Assembly (NCBI RefSeq): GCF_964656455.1
Contig: NC_135717.1
Span: forward strand, 8,151,033-8,215,032
From: Halichoerus grypus
Lineage: Eukaryota > Chordata > Mammalia > Carnivora > Phocidae
DNA: 64,000 nt
Reading direction: 5' to 3'
Under the pieces are notes generated by a model. That model was not told the DNA's origin. It made no database searches and saw only the letters and a program-made list of their open reading frames with translations. Numbering within the stretch: the stretch's first letter is position 1; every line of letters begins with the position of its first letter. Made by a program: the position numbers and the translations under genes. Positions 1 through 11,555 of this stretch are shown piece after piece.

Positions 1-165
1 CAGGTCATGACCTCAAGGTTGTGGGATCGGGCCCCACGTTGGGCTCTGTGCTGAACGCAGAGTCTGCTTAAGACTCTTCTCCCTCTGTCCTTCCTTCCCC
101 CTGCATGAGCGTGCTCTCTCTCTCTCTCTCTCTCTCAAATAAATAAATCTTAAAAAAAAAAAAAA
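1..165 (+). repeat. SINEC (carnivore tRNA-Lys SINE), left-truncated by window edge
   Basis: It begins inside the SINE body at caggtcatgacctcaag, continues through gggccccacgttgggctctg and a (TC)n block, and ends in caaataaataaatctt plus an A tail. The tRNA-like head lies before the window. It is the older form, with 'cctcaaggttgtgggatcg' and 'gctgaacgcagagtctgctt'. Confidence 0.93.
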
Positions 166-172
166 GGTCAGG

Positions 173-290
173 GAGGGCACCTGGCTGGCTCAGTCCGAAG
201 AGCATGTGACTCTTGATCTTGGGGTCGTAAGTTTGAGTCCCAGGTTGGGTGTAGAGATGACTTAAAAATTAATAAACTTAAAAAAAGAAG
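173..290 (+). repeat. SINEC, short older subfamily
   Basis: The head is ggcacctggctggctcagt, followed by gactcttgatcttggggtcg and the tail agatgacttaaaaattaataaactt. It sits directly behind the previous SINE's A tail, so the two are a sense-oriented pair. Confidence 0.9.
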
Positions 291-1329
291 ATGATCAGAG
301 ATGAGAGAAGCTTGGGAGTAAAAACAGTTACTAAGGTAGAATAAACACTCTTCCATGTGATCCTTATGGTTATCACAGTTTGGAATTGTTGAAGGAACCA
401 CAGAAAGGGGGGAAAAAAAGGAAGTTGTACATCTTGAATGTATTTAATTTTAAAATAAAAACTGTCTAAAGGTAATCATTGTTTTTTGCACGTTTTCTTT
501 CATTCAAAGCACTTTATTTTCAATTCTTAATCAAAATTCTTTCAGTATGAAAAAAGAACCAGCCCCCCACCTCCCACTCATGTCTCCCCACCGTGAGTAC
601 CTGCCCCTCTGAACAGTCTCTGTCTGGGAAGCTGGCTTCTGATACTGGGCCTTGGGTTTCAGTGTGGGCATCTGCTTGCTGGTGTGGCTCTGTGAGACGG
701 GCAGGGGCAGTGGAGGCTCACAAAGCGTCCCCTGCTCCTCTCTCCCCTTTGCAGGGTAGTCCTATTTCTCTTTTGGGCTCAACCGAATTTCACGTACTCA
801 GCATTCCGATGGCTGTGACTCTGTAAATACTAGTTTCTCTGTACAAGGTCTGATTTCTCCCCAAACTCTCTTCCAGCAACACATGTCTCTTAAAACATGG
901 GAACCCATCAGAGAGGTAGGGCCTCGTCTCTTCTTGGCAGCACCCCTCCTTGTCCCTTGTCCTTCCGCTCCAGCCGGGACTGGCTGCTCCCTGGTCTTCT
1001 TCCCCATCCTCTTGGGCCTCTCCTTCCCTCCCGCTTTGGATCCCCTGTCTCAATTCTGTGGTTTGGTCTTTCGTGGTTAATATCTCATGTGGGGGATCTT
1101 CTGCAGGAGCTTCCTGATAAAGTTGTCGAACGTCGACTTCCAGAGTGGAGAGCAGTGCCCTTGGAATTGGAAAGACCAGGCAGCTAGGGCCCCCCTTGTC
1201 AGGGGTGATCTGATTTCCTGCCCTTCGCTGTGTCCCACTGCCACTTTTAGAGATGCGGTCTTAGCATCATAAAAATGCTCCTCAGGGCGGGTCTTGTTTT
1301 CTCGCCTGTTCTCTCTCCCCTGGAACTCG
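291..1329. other. Unassigned intronic sequence
   Basis: No coding exon, RNA gene or clear repeat was recognised. The stretch 480-560 is AT-rich and the rest has mixed composition. Short ORFs here overlap on both strands without coding character. Confidence 0.5.
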
Positions 1330-1600
1330 TTATTCAGACGTGGGGCCTTGTGCCCATGTCTGGCCATTTTCCTTACCTTTTATTTTTCATCTCTTTGTCT
1401 TTTTTGATGTATCTGGGAGAACTGTTCAACCGCCCAGTCTTTCTGAACTTTTATCTGTCCTATTTGTAGCTTCTGAGTTTTCTTTCTTATTCTCTGAATG
1501 TTCCATTCTTACGACCGAGTGTCCTCTTTGATCTCACTGGCTGTATTCACCATGGTTTCTTTTTAAAGTTCTGTTGCTTACGTTGACTTCTCTTTATTTT
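1330..1600. repeat. Probable ancient interspersed repeat, family uncertain
   Basis: The T-rich stretch with tcttattctctgaatgttcc and ttttaaagttctgttgc resembles old LINE-type sequence often seen in mammals. I could not assign a family or strand; similarity may begin earlier, near 1000. Confidence 0.35.
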
Positions 1601-1606
1601 TACTTA

Positions 1607-1698
1607 AAAAATTTTTTTTAATTAAGTAAACTCCATACCCAGCGTGGGGCTCGAACTTAACCACCCCGAGATCAAGAGCCAACTGAGCCAGCCAGGCT
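1607..1698 (-). repeat. SINEC, old and internally deleted
   Basis: Read on the minus strand it starts gcctggctggctcagttggctcttgatctcg and ends in a T/A-rich tail at 1607-1625. The segment that normally separates the A and B box regions is shortened. Confidence 0.85.
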
Positions 1699-1739
1699 TC
1701 ATTGTTACTTTTTAAAATCCTTAAGGAAACATATTATGT

Positions 1740-2175
1740 AATAGCTGTAAACAATTGTATGTAACACATGTGGGTCACAAAGCATGGTAACTAACCCCTC
1801 GCCATCTTCTCTCCCCCGCCCAAGAACATCACCAGTAATTTGCATCCACCTGTAAACTCCTCTCCCATTTCCCTGCCTCCCTTCCCAGGCGGGTGACCCC
1901 CCTGCCCAAGTTCTGATTCTATTACGTCGTAGTCTTAAAATAGTGTTGTTTTATCACAAATGTATATATGCTTAAATGCTATGGTATTTACCCTTGCTTG
2001 GGTTTGAGCTGTATAAAAATGGTATTAATTCGGCGTGCCAACTGCTGGCACTTGCTTTTTTGACTTGTGTCACAGAGATTCATCTGTGATGTTGCAGGAA
2101 ATGCAGTCTCTGTTTTCTGATGTTGGTACCCAGTTGCGTGACTAGACCAGTTTTATTTAGCCTTTCTCCTGTTGC
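1740..2175 (-). repeat. Old L1-like LINE fragment
   Basis: The phrases ctgtataaaaatggtatta, gacttgtgtcacagagattcatctg and ccagttttatttagcctttctcctgttgc match the antisense reading of old mammalian L1/HAL1 3' sequence. Edges and subfamily are approximate. Confidence 0.55.
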
Positions 2176-3224
2176 TTCGTCTTTTTCCTTTTTTCTCTCT
2201 GTGTTTTGGTCCCAGTGAGAGGTTTCGTCAAATGCCTGGTGACATTTCCATCATCTGCCCATACCTGAGAGCAAGGCGCTAGCTTCCCTATATGGAAGCC
2301 GTGTGCGCATGCACACAATGGGCAAGTTTGGGGACAGTTGGCTGGTGGCCTTCACTGTAAGAGACCAGCCACGTGTTTTTTGGGGGGATTCTCCTAAACC
2401 TATCTGTTGCCCTTCTCGTGGGCTAACCGTTTCTCCAGTGAGAGGCCCTGGTTTTCCTGCAAGGAGGACTGTTTGGAGGCTGTACGTCTGACAGCCTGTC
2501 TTCCAGTGACCAGGCCGGGGAAGGGGCTGGAATGTTCACTCAGTCCCCCTGCATGTGGTGGACAGAAATCTCAGTCTTCGGTCGACAGTGGGCGCGGGGG
2601 TGGGGGGAGTGTCCTGAGACTGCATGAGGTGGGGGAGGGGTCTGCCTGCTCCTCTAAATGGCATTTTGCCCACCTCGCACCCCCACCTCCCAAAGCCCCC
2701 GCTGCTCCCTGTCCCGGGCCCTTCCGAGTTCTGTGGCACAGATAACCATGCAGTAGCATGTTGGGTGCCATCTTGAGGTCAAGGTTGTAAGCTTCCTCTG
2801 GTCTCTCGAGGCTGCGGTGGCTGGTTCAGCAGCTTTGCAGCCTCTCACATTTGGGGGGGTCCTTCTCCTTTGCTCCCCGCTCTCTCCTCTTTGTCCCGGG
2901 AGCTTAGACCTTACAGTTCTGTTTGCGAGGGCACGGAGATGACCCGTGGGTCGGTCTGCCCCATTAGCCTGGAACGCACACGTTTTCAAAAGGCCTACAG
3001 TTTGGGATGGGGGAAGGCTGTAGATGGTGACACTGGTGTTATAGGAAACACCAGTTTTGTCTTTCACGGCAATCTTTTGGGAGCTGCTTCCAACCAGGCT
3101 GCCAGTGAGTGACACATGGTAAACACATGCTGGGATCGCCTTCAGAGCGGCTTCACGAACCGCCAGGAACACCGGCCTCCCTACCGTAGGGGCCTTGGCT
3201 ACACTGGGAGGAAGGGAGCACGCG
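2176..3224. other. Unassigned intronic sequence
   Basis: GC-rich in the middle (2500-2720). A 213-codon minus-strand open frame runs through 2654-3295 but has no domain and crosses into a MIR, so it is not called. Nothing else recognised. Confidence 0.5.
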
Positions 3225-3390
3225 GGTGTTGGAAGCTGAGGCCTGGGTTCCAGTCCTGCTTTCATCGGCTGCGCCCCCTCATCTGTAAAAGGCAAGACCT
3301 TCTTGGCTGGGTTGTTACAAAGACAAAACGAGGGGGTAGATGCGAGGTGCCTGTGGGGAGCTGCTCTGTCGACGGGAGCTATTATTAAGC
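3225..3390 (+). repeat. MIR
   Basis: gaagctgaggcctgggttcc, ccctcatctgtaaaaggcaagacc, ggctgggttgttacaaag and gggagctattattaag follow the MIR consensus in order. Confidence 0.75.
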
Positions 3391-3454
3391 CTCACATCCT
3401 TGCCGGACTAAGAAATGGCACCTCATTCTCAGCAGTGTGCTCCCACCTGTTTTT

Positions 3455-3457
<3 letters not shown>

Positions 3458-3497
<40 letters not shown>
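3458..3497. repeat. (CA)n microsatellite
   Basis: About 20 near-perfect CA units, likely length-polymorphic. Confidence 0.97.
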
Positions 3498-3577
3498 ACA
3501 AAACGGACTCGCTTGGGATTGCAGTGATCTACTGTAGGTTAGATACCTCCCTCTCTGTGATTTCCCTGTTCCCCCCC

Positions 3578-3693
3578 TTTTTTATTAAGTTTATTTTTAC
3601 TTATCTAATCTCTGTACCCAACGTGGGGCTCGAACTCAGGACCCCCGAAATCACAAGTCACGTGCTCCTCTGATGGAGCCAGCCAGGCGCCCC
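3578..3693 (-). repeat. SINEC, short older subfamily
   Basis: The reverse complement begins ggggcgcctggctggctcc and carries the gagttcgagccccacgttgg body. The T-rich tail lies at 3578-3600. Confidence 0.92.
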
Positions 3694-6600
3694 TCTCCTT
3701 CCCTCTTGTTTGTAGTCGTCTGCACCTGCAGTGGGCCCCATCCCTCGGAGCCCCCCACCCAGCTCAGCCCTGCCTCCCTGCAGAAGCCCTTCTGTCTTCC
3801 CAGCCTCGGGAGCTCCGTCTCTCGAACCCCATCGGCCTGCACAGTCAGCCTGGCACCTCTGTTCTCTGCGTTGCTCCTGGAGTCTGTTAACCCTGCCCAG
3901 AGGCCTGGCCAGCCTGGGCCTCCTGATGGGAGGAACCGTGCCTGGTGTGTGATCTCCTTTTTCTGTAGGGTCTGGTCGTGTCTCCTCGATTGACAAAGAA
4001 ATCGAGGCTCTTACAGGTGGCACAGTGGGAGAGTCCTCAGTGGTTCTGCAGGGATTGTATAATGGAAGTCCCAGCATTCCGTGTGACACCGTCTCCGAGT
4101 TCTCCCCCCTGGTGTTGGAAACAGCTTGGGTCAGCGGGAAGTGTGCAAGTAACAAGTAAGTTTTAAGTTGTCACGATACCTAATGACCAGAATGTTATTC
4201 CACAGTTGCAATTTGTTTACCTCATTAGAGTTGGGTGTTCATCCATTCTCCTCCCTGGCCTTAATTGTTTATCCAAGCCTGTGTTTTCCATTCTCTAATT
4301 GAAGGCTCTAAAAATGGGCCCGTCAAAGAAGCCTGGTGGGTGTGGGAAATGAAGTGGCCTTCACAGAGGGATGGCACGAGCAGACGGATTTTATTCCCTC
4401 TCGATGGAAAGCCTTCAGAGGGCTGTGTCTCTCCGAGCCAGGACAGACACAGCGATGCAATCTGTTTCCTGCAGGCCCAAGGGGAATGCTTCCTCCTTGT
4501 GGTTAGCGACTTCAAAAGTTGCCCTAGTTAGATGAAGTTCAACTGTTTCTCCAATTTTGACGACTTGGGGGCAGCTGGTCACGCTGCTGGCCGCTGTTGC
4601 TGGGGCACTTGAAAAGCCTCCTCCTGACCCCCCAGGAGGCGCTTCCAAGCTTTCCTCTTCTCTCTGGTCCCCTCTTCATCGTTAAACCGAAACTGCTTGC
4701 TTGAAGCCAAATTAATTCTGGGATCCTTCCTTGGGCCTCATCCTCCTTGACCTCTCCATGTCCCCTCTGCGCCTCCTTGACTCCCGCACGTGCCGGCAGT
4801 ACCAGGCCCCTGGGCGTTTGAACCCCACCCTCCTTGTGCCGCCGAGCCTCCCCCAGGAACACCCTCTCCCATCCTTCCCCCCAGCCTCTGAAGCCCTGCC
4901 CAGCCCAAGTTCCTCTTTCTGTTTGAAGGGAGCCCTTCCGATCGCCTCCAACAGACGGAATCTGCCCTCCTCCGAAGCCCCGGGGCCCATCGGGCCTGGC
5001 GTGTATTTCTGCCCTCGCCGCACCCGGCGTCAGTCACCTGAGTCCTTGCTTCGTGCCACGGGCAGGCAGCTGATACCGCGGGGGCGCCTCCTGCACTGCC
5101 TTGCATAGTATAGGCACAGCCTTCAGTAAGTAATCATATTTTTGAAATATCTGTAGAAATAAAAAGAAATCCTTTTTTTTTTCCCCCCAGGAGTCAAAAT
5201 GCATGGCTTTCATCCACTTTCAACACATAAAAGATGTTTTCAACACAGAAAGGCCTTTCACCGCTCTTAGTTAATAGTCAGCTTTTGGAATGATGTGGAC
5301 TAGAATGAAAAATGAGGATGAACACCTCTGGAATCAGCTGTTTTGAATTAAATAAAGCCCGGCGAGTGAGGTTGGAGTCAGGTGAAGGGAGAAGATGGGA
5401 TTGAACCAGGGAGGATTAATGTGCTCGGTTCTTTCAAACTCTGAGGGACCATCTTCTTGGAAACGAGCCAAAGGGATGGACAGGGCTCATCTGGCCCCCA
5501 CTGCTGCCCTAACAAGGCTGTTGCCCCCTTCCCTCGGCCTGGCTCGGAGTGACGTAAGCCTTCCTATGGCTTTTGCATAAGTGCAAGGAGGTGTCTTTGG
5601 TCTCTTTTGCGGGAATTTTTTTTCCCCTTAGCTGTTTGTTCTTCCCGGTGCTTTTCGGAGACCCACTCCCCGAGGCTGGCTTCGCAATAAGGATTCCAAG
5701 TCTGGGAGCGAGTTGTCTGAATGGCCGGGTCACAGAAGCCCGCCTGGAGGCCCTCGCCTCTCTGTGGATGTCTGCAGACGTGTGGGGTGGGTCGCATGTC
5801 CACGTCCCCTGCTCTCGGTTGGCCTGCCTGCTCCTCAAAGAGCATGGTCGTCTGGATGTGGCGCATCCAGCAGGCCCCCAGCTGCTGTGCAGTAACCAGC
5901 TTTGCACAGAGACCACGGGGACAGGACTAAAGTAACAAAATATGAGGCAAATCCTAAGTCCTTACAAGACCTGCTGAACTGACCTCTGTCTCTGGGGGGG
6001 GGGCGGGCAGTGAGGCTCCTTAGTCTTGACTCTGAAGGTGGCATCAGTGATTTTCCCTTGTCTGAGGCCAGGCGTTTCATGAACGTCACCAACACACGGG
6101 GGAGTTCTCTTCTCCGTCCTGGGTGGGGACAATAGATGGCCTTTGGCCAGCTGCTAGAACCAGCTCCCCGGAAATTCTTGAGGGGGGCCTCCAGGTTGGC
6201 TGGCTTTTCATGAAGCGTATGGCCAGCAGTGTGGCTGAATTTGTCTGTTCCTCATGTGTTTTCCCCAGGCAGGCTTGACCCCCATGGGCAGGTGGGCACT
6301 GGGCGCTGGCAGTTCCTGCAGGAGCTGAATGCCCCCTTTTACCAGGGAGCTTGAGGAGAAAAAAGAAAAAAAAAAGGCTGTATCTAGATTCCTCAAGGTT
6401 ATGATAAAGCTAAAGCAGCTCGTAACCAAGCAAAGGGACAAAAGTCTCACCAAAATCGTTTCACTTTCTGTTTTGGGGGGGCGGTGGTGTGTGGGGGGGC
6501 TCCATTTTTGAGGCTGACTTTGGTTTGCCTCAGTTGGTTTTACTTCCTCCAGGTCCCCAGCTCGGGTGTCCCCTTCCCAACCCCGCAGAAGATAGCACCC

Positions 6601-7062
6601 CCTCCTGGCCCCTCCCGCCCCTCTGCCCCCTCTGCCCCCTCTGCCGGACTTTTTCTTCTTCAATGACTTACCATCACGTGAGCCACTATTTATAAAGGCT
6701 GTCCCCTCCCTCCCCTCCCCTCCCCCCATGTGAACCGGGCGGCTTAATGAAGGTACACGGTGGCCCCTAGCATGGGAATGGCTTTTTCATCACAAGGACG
6801 CCTTGCTCTTTATTCGTGGATCGTGGAAACCAGTACACTTCTCTTTTTTTTTTTCTTGAAGAAATCCAGTAACACTAGGCGTTCTAGATCCAAAGTAGGT
6901 CAGATGGCCAAGGACTGAAAATGGATTGGCGTCCAGCGTCTTTGGAAACATAAAGCTGGACTCGGGCTGCATTCATGTTTATCTTCCTGTCGTGAAAGCG
7001 CCTCGGATGGCAGCTGACTTTGCAGTCGCTGTGAACCAGGGTTCAGCCTGGCCGCGCCGGCA
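3694..7062. other. Unassigned intronic sequence
   Basis: Mostly GC-rich to 5100, with a small CpG-dense patch near 4978-5090, then AT-rich repeat-poor sequence at 5120-5360. Three 9-bp units (cccctctgc) lie near 6618-6645, next to a C/T-rich tract at 6706-6727. No gene, SINE or RNA recognised; overlapping ORFs on both strands look random. Confidence 0.5.
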
Positions 7063-7084
7063 GAGAGAGAGAGAGAGAGAGAGG
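7062..7084. repeat. (GA)n short simple repeat
   Basis: About 11 GA units, not part of a recognisable SINE. Confidence 0.9.
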
Positions 7085-7179
7085 GAGACCCAGGGCGGGT
7101 GGGTGGCCCTCCCTCCACCTGAGTGGGGAGGGAGGGAGGCGGGTCTATGATTAACTCGCTGATGTCTTCAGTGCAGTTG

Positions 7180-7620
7180 CTGGGGGCCCAAAAACATTAA
7201 CTTTTAAAAAATGATTTAAAATTACCAATTGACCATATCCGGGGCTGAACCTACATGATTCAGCTCCTTTTAAAAATATCTTTTCTCAACAAATTGCTTC
7301 CTTAACATTTTAATTTGTTGATCATAAAGGAAGCTTGCCAAATATTAGCCGGTCTTTTCCATTTCCTGCAGCTTCGAGCTTCCCTTATTTGGCATATTTC
7401 AGTGGAACTGTAAGGTCACTCCCTATTTCTCTTCCCAAATAACTGTATTTATTACTGTCAAGTATTGGCGGGTTTGATCCAGCTGTCATCAGAACGTTTG
7501 GAAATATTGTTCTTTGCCAGAATGCTGATTTAATGATCTAATACTGACACGGCTTGTTTTCTCCACTGATTTGATAACTTACTTGTTCAATAAACTCCCC
7601 TCTTAGTGAGCCACGCTGTT
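7180..7620. promoter_or_regulatory. Candidate conserved non-coding block
   Basis: AT-rich sequence without recognisable repeats, dense in homeodomain-like AT cores (gatttaaaattaccaattg, ttaatttgttgatc, gatttaatgatctaatac) and an E-box (cagctg). It looks like a developmental-gene intronic conserved element. This is inferred from texture only; no alignment was possible. Confidence 0.35.
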
Positions 7621-7672
7621 CTTTTTCTTTCTCCTTCTGTAAGCTTTATGGGTAGTGTCTCTTTCTCTTTTT

Positions 7673-7693
7673 CTAAAGATTTATTTATTTATT

Positions 7694-7730
<37 letters not shown>

Positions 7731-7874
7731 GAGGGGCAGAGGGAGAGAGAATCTCCAGCAGACTCTGCACTGAGCTAGGATCCCCACGCGGGGCTCGATC
7801 TCAAGACCCTGAGATCATGACCTGACCTGAAACTAAGATTCGGATGCCTGACCGACCATGCCATCAAGGCGCCT
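7673..7874 (-). repeat. SINEC, full length, with (GA)n expansion
   Basis: The reverse complement runs from ggcgccttgatggc through tcaggtcatgatctcaggg to a (TC)n block and aataaataaatcttta. The (GA)n part spans about 7698-7727. It is diverged in the head, so not very young. Confidence 0.93.
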
Positions 7875-8049
7875 TTATGGGCTGGTTTTTTTTTTTTTCC
7901 CCACTTCTTTTCTCTCTTTACCTTCTGCCTGGTATTTTGAGGAAGCACTTCAGAAAACTTTTCCTCAGGGAAAATTTCAAACGGACACCAAAGTTGAGAG
8001 GCAGCTAGAACGAATTCCCCATGTTCCCCCAACCAGCTTGACCAGTTAA

Positions 8050-8216
8050 GAGCTCACGGCCAGTCTAGTTTCGTCTCTGCCCCCTTGTACTTGCATTCTG
8101 AAAAGACCTCAGATTATTTTACCCGTAAATATTTTCAGTATATATCTCTAAAAGGTCACGTGTTTATTTTTTTTTTAACACCATATACCAATATCCTACC
8201 TAAAAAAAATAAACCA
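8050..8216. repeat. Old LINE fragment, same family as 9880-10370
   Basis: cccgtaaatattttcagtat, atctctaaaagg and caatatcctacctaaaaaaa match the part of the repeat at 10055-10180, in the same orientation. It looks like an old L1-type 3' region; strand of the element uncertain. Confidence 0.6.
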
Positions 8217-9268
8217 GTGTGACAAAGGAGTTTCTACCGTGTGGCACCCTAGAAAGTCAGTCTGTGGGCGTCACGGGGAGGTGGGGGCTTGACTCAGAGC
8301 CCTGCCCCACAGGTCCTTTGCTGCTGCTGCCGCCGCTGCCCACTTGCACCTGCCCCAGGGCCAGGGCTAGTGACTGCGGGTTCTCCAGCCTCAGTTTCTC
8401 TGTGTACACAACCAGGGAGTTGGGCTAGTTCCTCTGACTCAAAATATTGAGTCTCTGGACACGTGAGGCGCTGGCTTGCTTTAGAACCGGTTGCTCGGGC
8501 TCCCTGGAGGAGGAGACAGGCACGTGCTTTGTGTTGACTGCTTCCTACAAGGCGAGTTCTGCCTCATTCCTGCCGGTGGTAGGAGTTTGAATGTTTGCCT
8601 TTGGCTGCGTCCACCTGGTAGTTGAATGTGTGCTCCCGATCATCTTTTTTATCCTGGGGGATCCCTTTGTGTGCCCCGGATTCTCCTTTTTTTTTTTTCG
8701 CTCATGCTGATCATCTGAAACTCTGCGAAGTAGTCAATTCTCTAAGTGGAAGATCGGTTTCCACACTTAGTAGTTAGCTGCTCAGGGTCAGTTACCAGGT
8801 GTCACATTTGCAACCCGTTTTCACCCCAGTCTTTTGGAACTGAAATGTTTCAGTCATTTGAATTGAACAGCCTGCCTGGCTCTGCGCCAGATGCTGGGGT
8901 TTCAGAGCTTGTTCAGGTACTGGCTGTTTGTCTGGGAGCTCCTGTCCGGAGAGGAGAAGGCACATGCCCACCACCCTGCCTGCAGCGGGCTGAGCCAGGG
9001 GTGGGGCTGGGGACTCAGTGCGAGGGGGCTGGGTGGACAAAAGGTCCTGATTTGGTGGTAATGGTACTGCTGGGCCTTGGGGCATGGCTGGGGTCTGCAC
9101 AAGTCCAGGCTGGTGGGGTGTGGCAGGGCGTCACATGTCCACCCCCCATCATCACACGCCCAGAGTCATAATCACCGTTAACATTGTGATGCATTTCCTT
9201 TGGATCTTTTCCTATGAATATACGTATTTATGCTATCTATTCAAGTACTCGGGAACTCAAGAAACACG
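8217..9268. other. Unassigned intronic sequence with a possible MIR scrap
   Basis: At 8375-8440, cagcctcagtttctctgtg followed by accagggagttgggctagt resembles the middle of a MIR (+). The remainder shows nothing recognisable. Confidence 0.4.
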
Positions 9269-9269
9269 C

Positions 9270-9420
9270 GTGGGGCACCTGGCCTTGTGCCAAGACACTC
9301 TTCTTGCTCCTGGGGTTGGTGGGGAGAGGTCAGGAGAATTCTTGCCCTCAAGGAGCTTCCATTCTGGTAGGTTTATGTAATAAATCCTATCAGAGAGGAG
9401 ATGATGTGTGTGTTCTGTTT
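9270..9420 (-). repeat. L2 3' end
   Basis: ccttgtgccaagacactctt, ctcctggggttggtgg and cttgccctcaaggagcttcc are the antisense reading of the L2 3' region. Confidence 0.65.
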
Positions 9421-9879
9421 AGTTCACTTTACAAATTACATCAGGCCATCCATGGAATTATTTGCCTACCCTTCCAGCCTGCAATTGCCCTTCAGCTTGA
9501 CAGAGAACAGCTGCCTGTGAAATGTGACCCTCTCAACGCCAGCCCCCCTGACCCTGGCCCAGAAGGTGCTCAGGGACGGCTTCCAGCTGGGCGGGCTCAG
9601 CCGCCCCCTTTCCCATTGGGTTGCCTGTAAAGGATGGGTTTCTCCTCTTTTTGAGTAATTATACTGACCTAATTGGCATTGAGGGACATATTTAAAATCC
9701 CAGTATAATTTACAACCCAAGTATGCCCTTAAATTGTTTCATTGCCAGGGTGGGTGTGGGGGCAGTTGTTAATGTTGGATTTCTTAGAATTTATAAGTGC
9801 CGGGTACGTGTTTGGAAATGTGGGACCTGAAGTTTAACGTTCGAAAGGATGGATGCTCTATATCGTTCAGTGTATTTGG
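9421..9879. other. Unassigned intronic sequence
   Basis: The first part is GC-rich. 9640-9730 is AT-rich with TAATT cores and could be conserved, but nothing firm is visible. Confidence 0.4.
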
Positions 9880-10370
9880 AGAATTTGGTCCAAATTCAAA
9901 TATATACCCAAACAGAAGAACATAATGAATCCTTTTGTACCCATTATCCAGCTTCCAGAATTATCTGCTCACGGCCAACCTTGTTTTAGCTGTACTTTCT
10001 CATTCCCCACCCCAGCTTAATTTTGAAACAAATCCCAGACAGCCGGTCTTATTTCATCCATAAATATTTCAGTGTGTATCTTTAAAAGATAAAGACTTTT
10101 TTTTTTTAAACACAACCACAGTCCATTATCATATTTCCCCCCTCACAGATGGCAAAAAAAAAAAAAAAAAAAAAACAACCATTAATATCAAGTATCTAGT
10201 CAGTATTCAAAATTTCCATTTTCTCATAAATATTGCAGTTAAAGAAAATTTGTTTGACTCAGAAACCAAGTAGGATCCTCACACTGTGATTGGTTCATGC
10301 ATCTTAGTCTTTTAATTCTCTTAATTGACCAGGACCTTCTCCCCCATAATCTATTTCTGAATCTGAAGAT
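9880..10370. repeat. Old LINE (L1-type 3' region) fragment
   Basis: ttgtacccattatccagcttcc, caaatcccagacagccgg, ccataaatatttcagtgtg, tatctagtcagtattcaaaatttcc and ctgtgattggttcatgcatc follow a well-known old L1-type interspersed sequence. An internal A run lies at 10154-10175. Subfamily and strand are uncertain. Confidence 0.7.
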
Positions 10371-10474
10371 CGGATTTGGGCTTTTTGGGGGGGGGGGGCT
10401 AGATTCCTTTCTAGGTATTTCCATCAGGAGATCAGAAGGCACATATAATGTATATGTGATGGCAGGTTCCCCCC

Positions 10475-11290
10475 CCCAATTTTTAAAATTGTAAAATACA
10501 CATAAAATATACCATCCTGACTGTTTTCAACTATGTGGTTCAGTGGCATTAAGCACATTCACATCATTGTGCAACTATCCCCACCATCCATCTCCATAAT
10601 TCTCTTCATGTTGTAAAACTGAAACTCTGTCCCCGTTAAACACTGACTCCTCCCTCCCCCTCCCCCAGCCCCGGGCAGCCACCATGGTACTTTCTGTGTC
10701 TGGCTGACTACTCTAGGTGCTCATGTAAGTAGAATCATAACAATGTTTGTCTTTCTGTGACTGGCTTATTTTCGCTCAGCCCAGTGTCCTCAAGGTTCAT
10801 CCATGTTGTAGCACATGACATAATGTTTTTCCTTTTTAAGGCTGAATAATATTCCATTGTATGGATAGACCACATTTTGCTTATCCGTTCATCCATGGAC
10901 AGACACTTGGGTTGCTTCCATGTTTTAGCTGTCATGAGTAATGTGGCTAGGAACATATACAAACGTACAAATAACTCTTTGAGACCCTGCTTTCCGTCCT
11001 CTTGAGTATAGACCCAGAAGTGGAATTGCTGGATCATATGGTGGTACTATTTTTAATATTTTTGAGAACCAGCCATATCATTTTCCATAGCGGCTGTGCA
11101 CCATTTTGCATTCCCACCAGCAGTGCAAAGGGGCTCTGGTTTCCCTACTTCACCAGTACTTATTTTCTGGGTGTTTTTTTTTTTGTTTTTTTGTTTTTTG
11201 GTTTTGTTTTTGTTTTTGCTAGAAGTCATCCTAATAGGTGTGAGGTAGTATTTCATGTTTCCCTAATGATGGCACTTATTTTTAATAACA
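10475..11290 (-). repeat. L1 3' end (ORF2 C-terminus and 3'UTR), 5'-truncated
   Basis: On the minus strand, 10735-11037 translates to the end of L1 ORF2, including KMWSIHTMEYYSALKRK and TTWMNLED. Sequence at 10475-10735 is the matching 3'UTR. A T-rich low-complexity insert (11170-11220) interrupts it. It is an inactive old mammalian L1; the open stretch is a fragment, not a gene. Confidence 0.92.
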
Positions 11291-11429
11291 CATTTAAACT
11301 TAATATTTCATCTGGGGGTGCTTCAAGATGAGGAATGTATTTAGGGAGCCACCTTAATTATTTCTTCAAAAAAATGCGAAATAACTATTTCCTAGACAAT
11401 TATCTTTCTTCTGTTTTGTTTTTGTTTTG

Positions 11430-11555
11430 TTTTTTAAGTAGTCTCCAAGCCCAGCGTGGAGCCCAGCATGGGGTTTGAACTCACAACCCCGAGATCAAGA
11501 CCTGAGCTGAGATCAAGAGTGAGACACTTAACTGACTGAGCCACCCAGGCGCCCC
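11430..11555 (-). repeat. SINEC, older subfamily
   Basis: The reverse complement begins ggggcgcctgggtggctcag and carries cttgatctcggggttgtgag. There is a partial internal duplication of the gagatcaag(a) segment (11492-11519). Confidence 0.93.

Noticed and set aside
10735..11037. 100-codon minus-strand ORF with real protein similarity
   Set aside because: It is the C-terminal end of L1 ORF2 in a 5'-truncated element, not a host gene.
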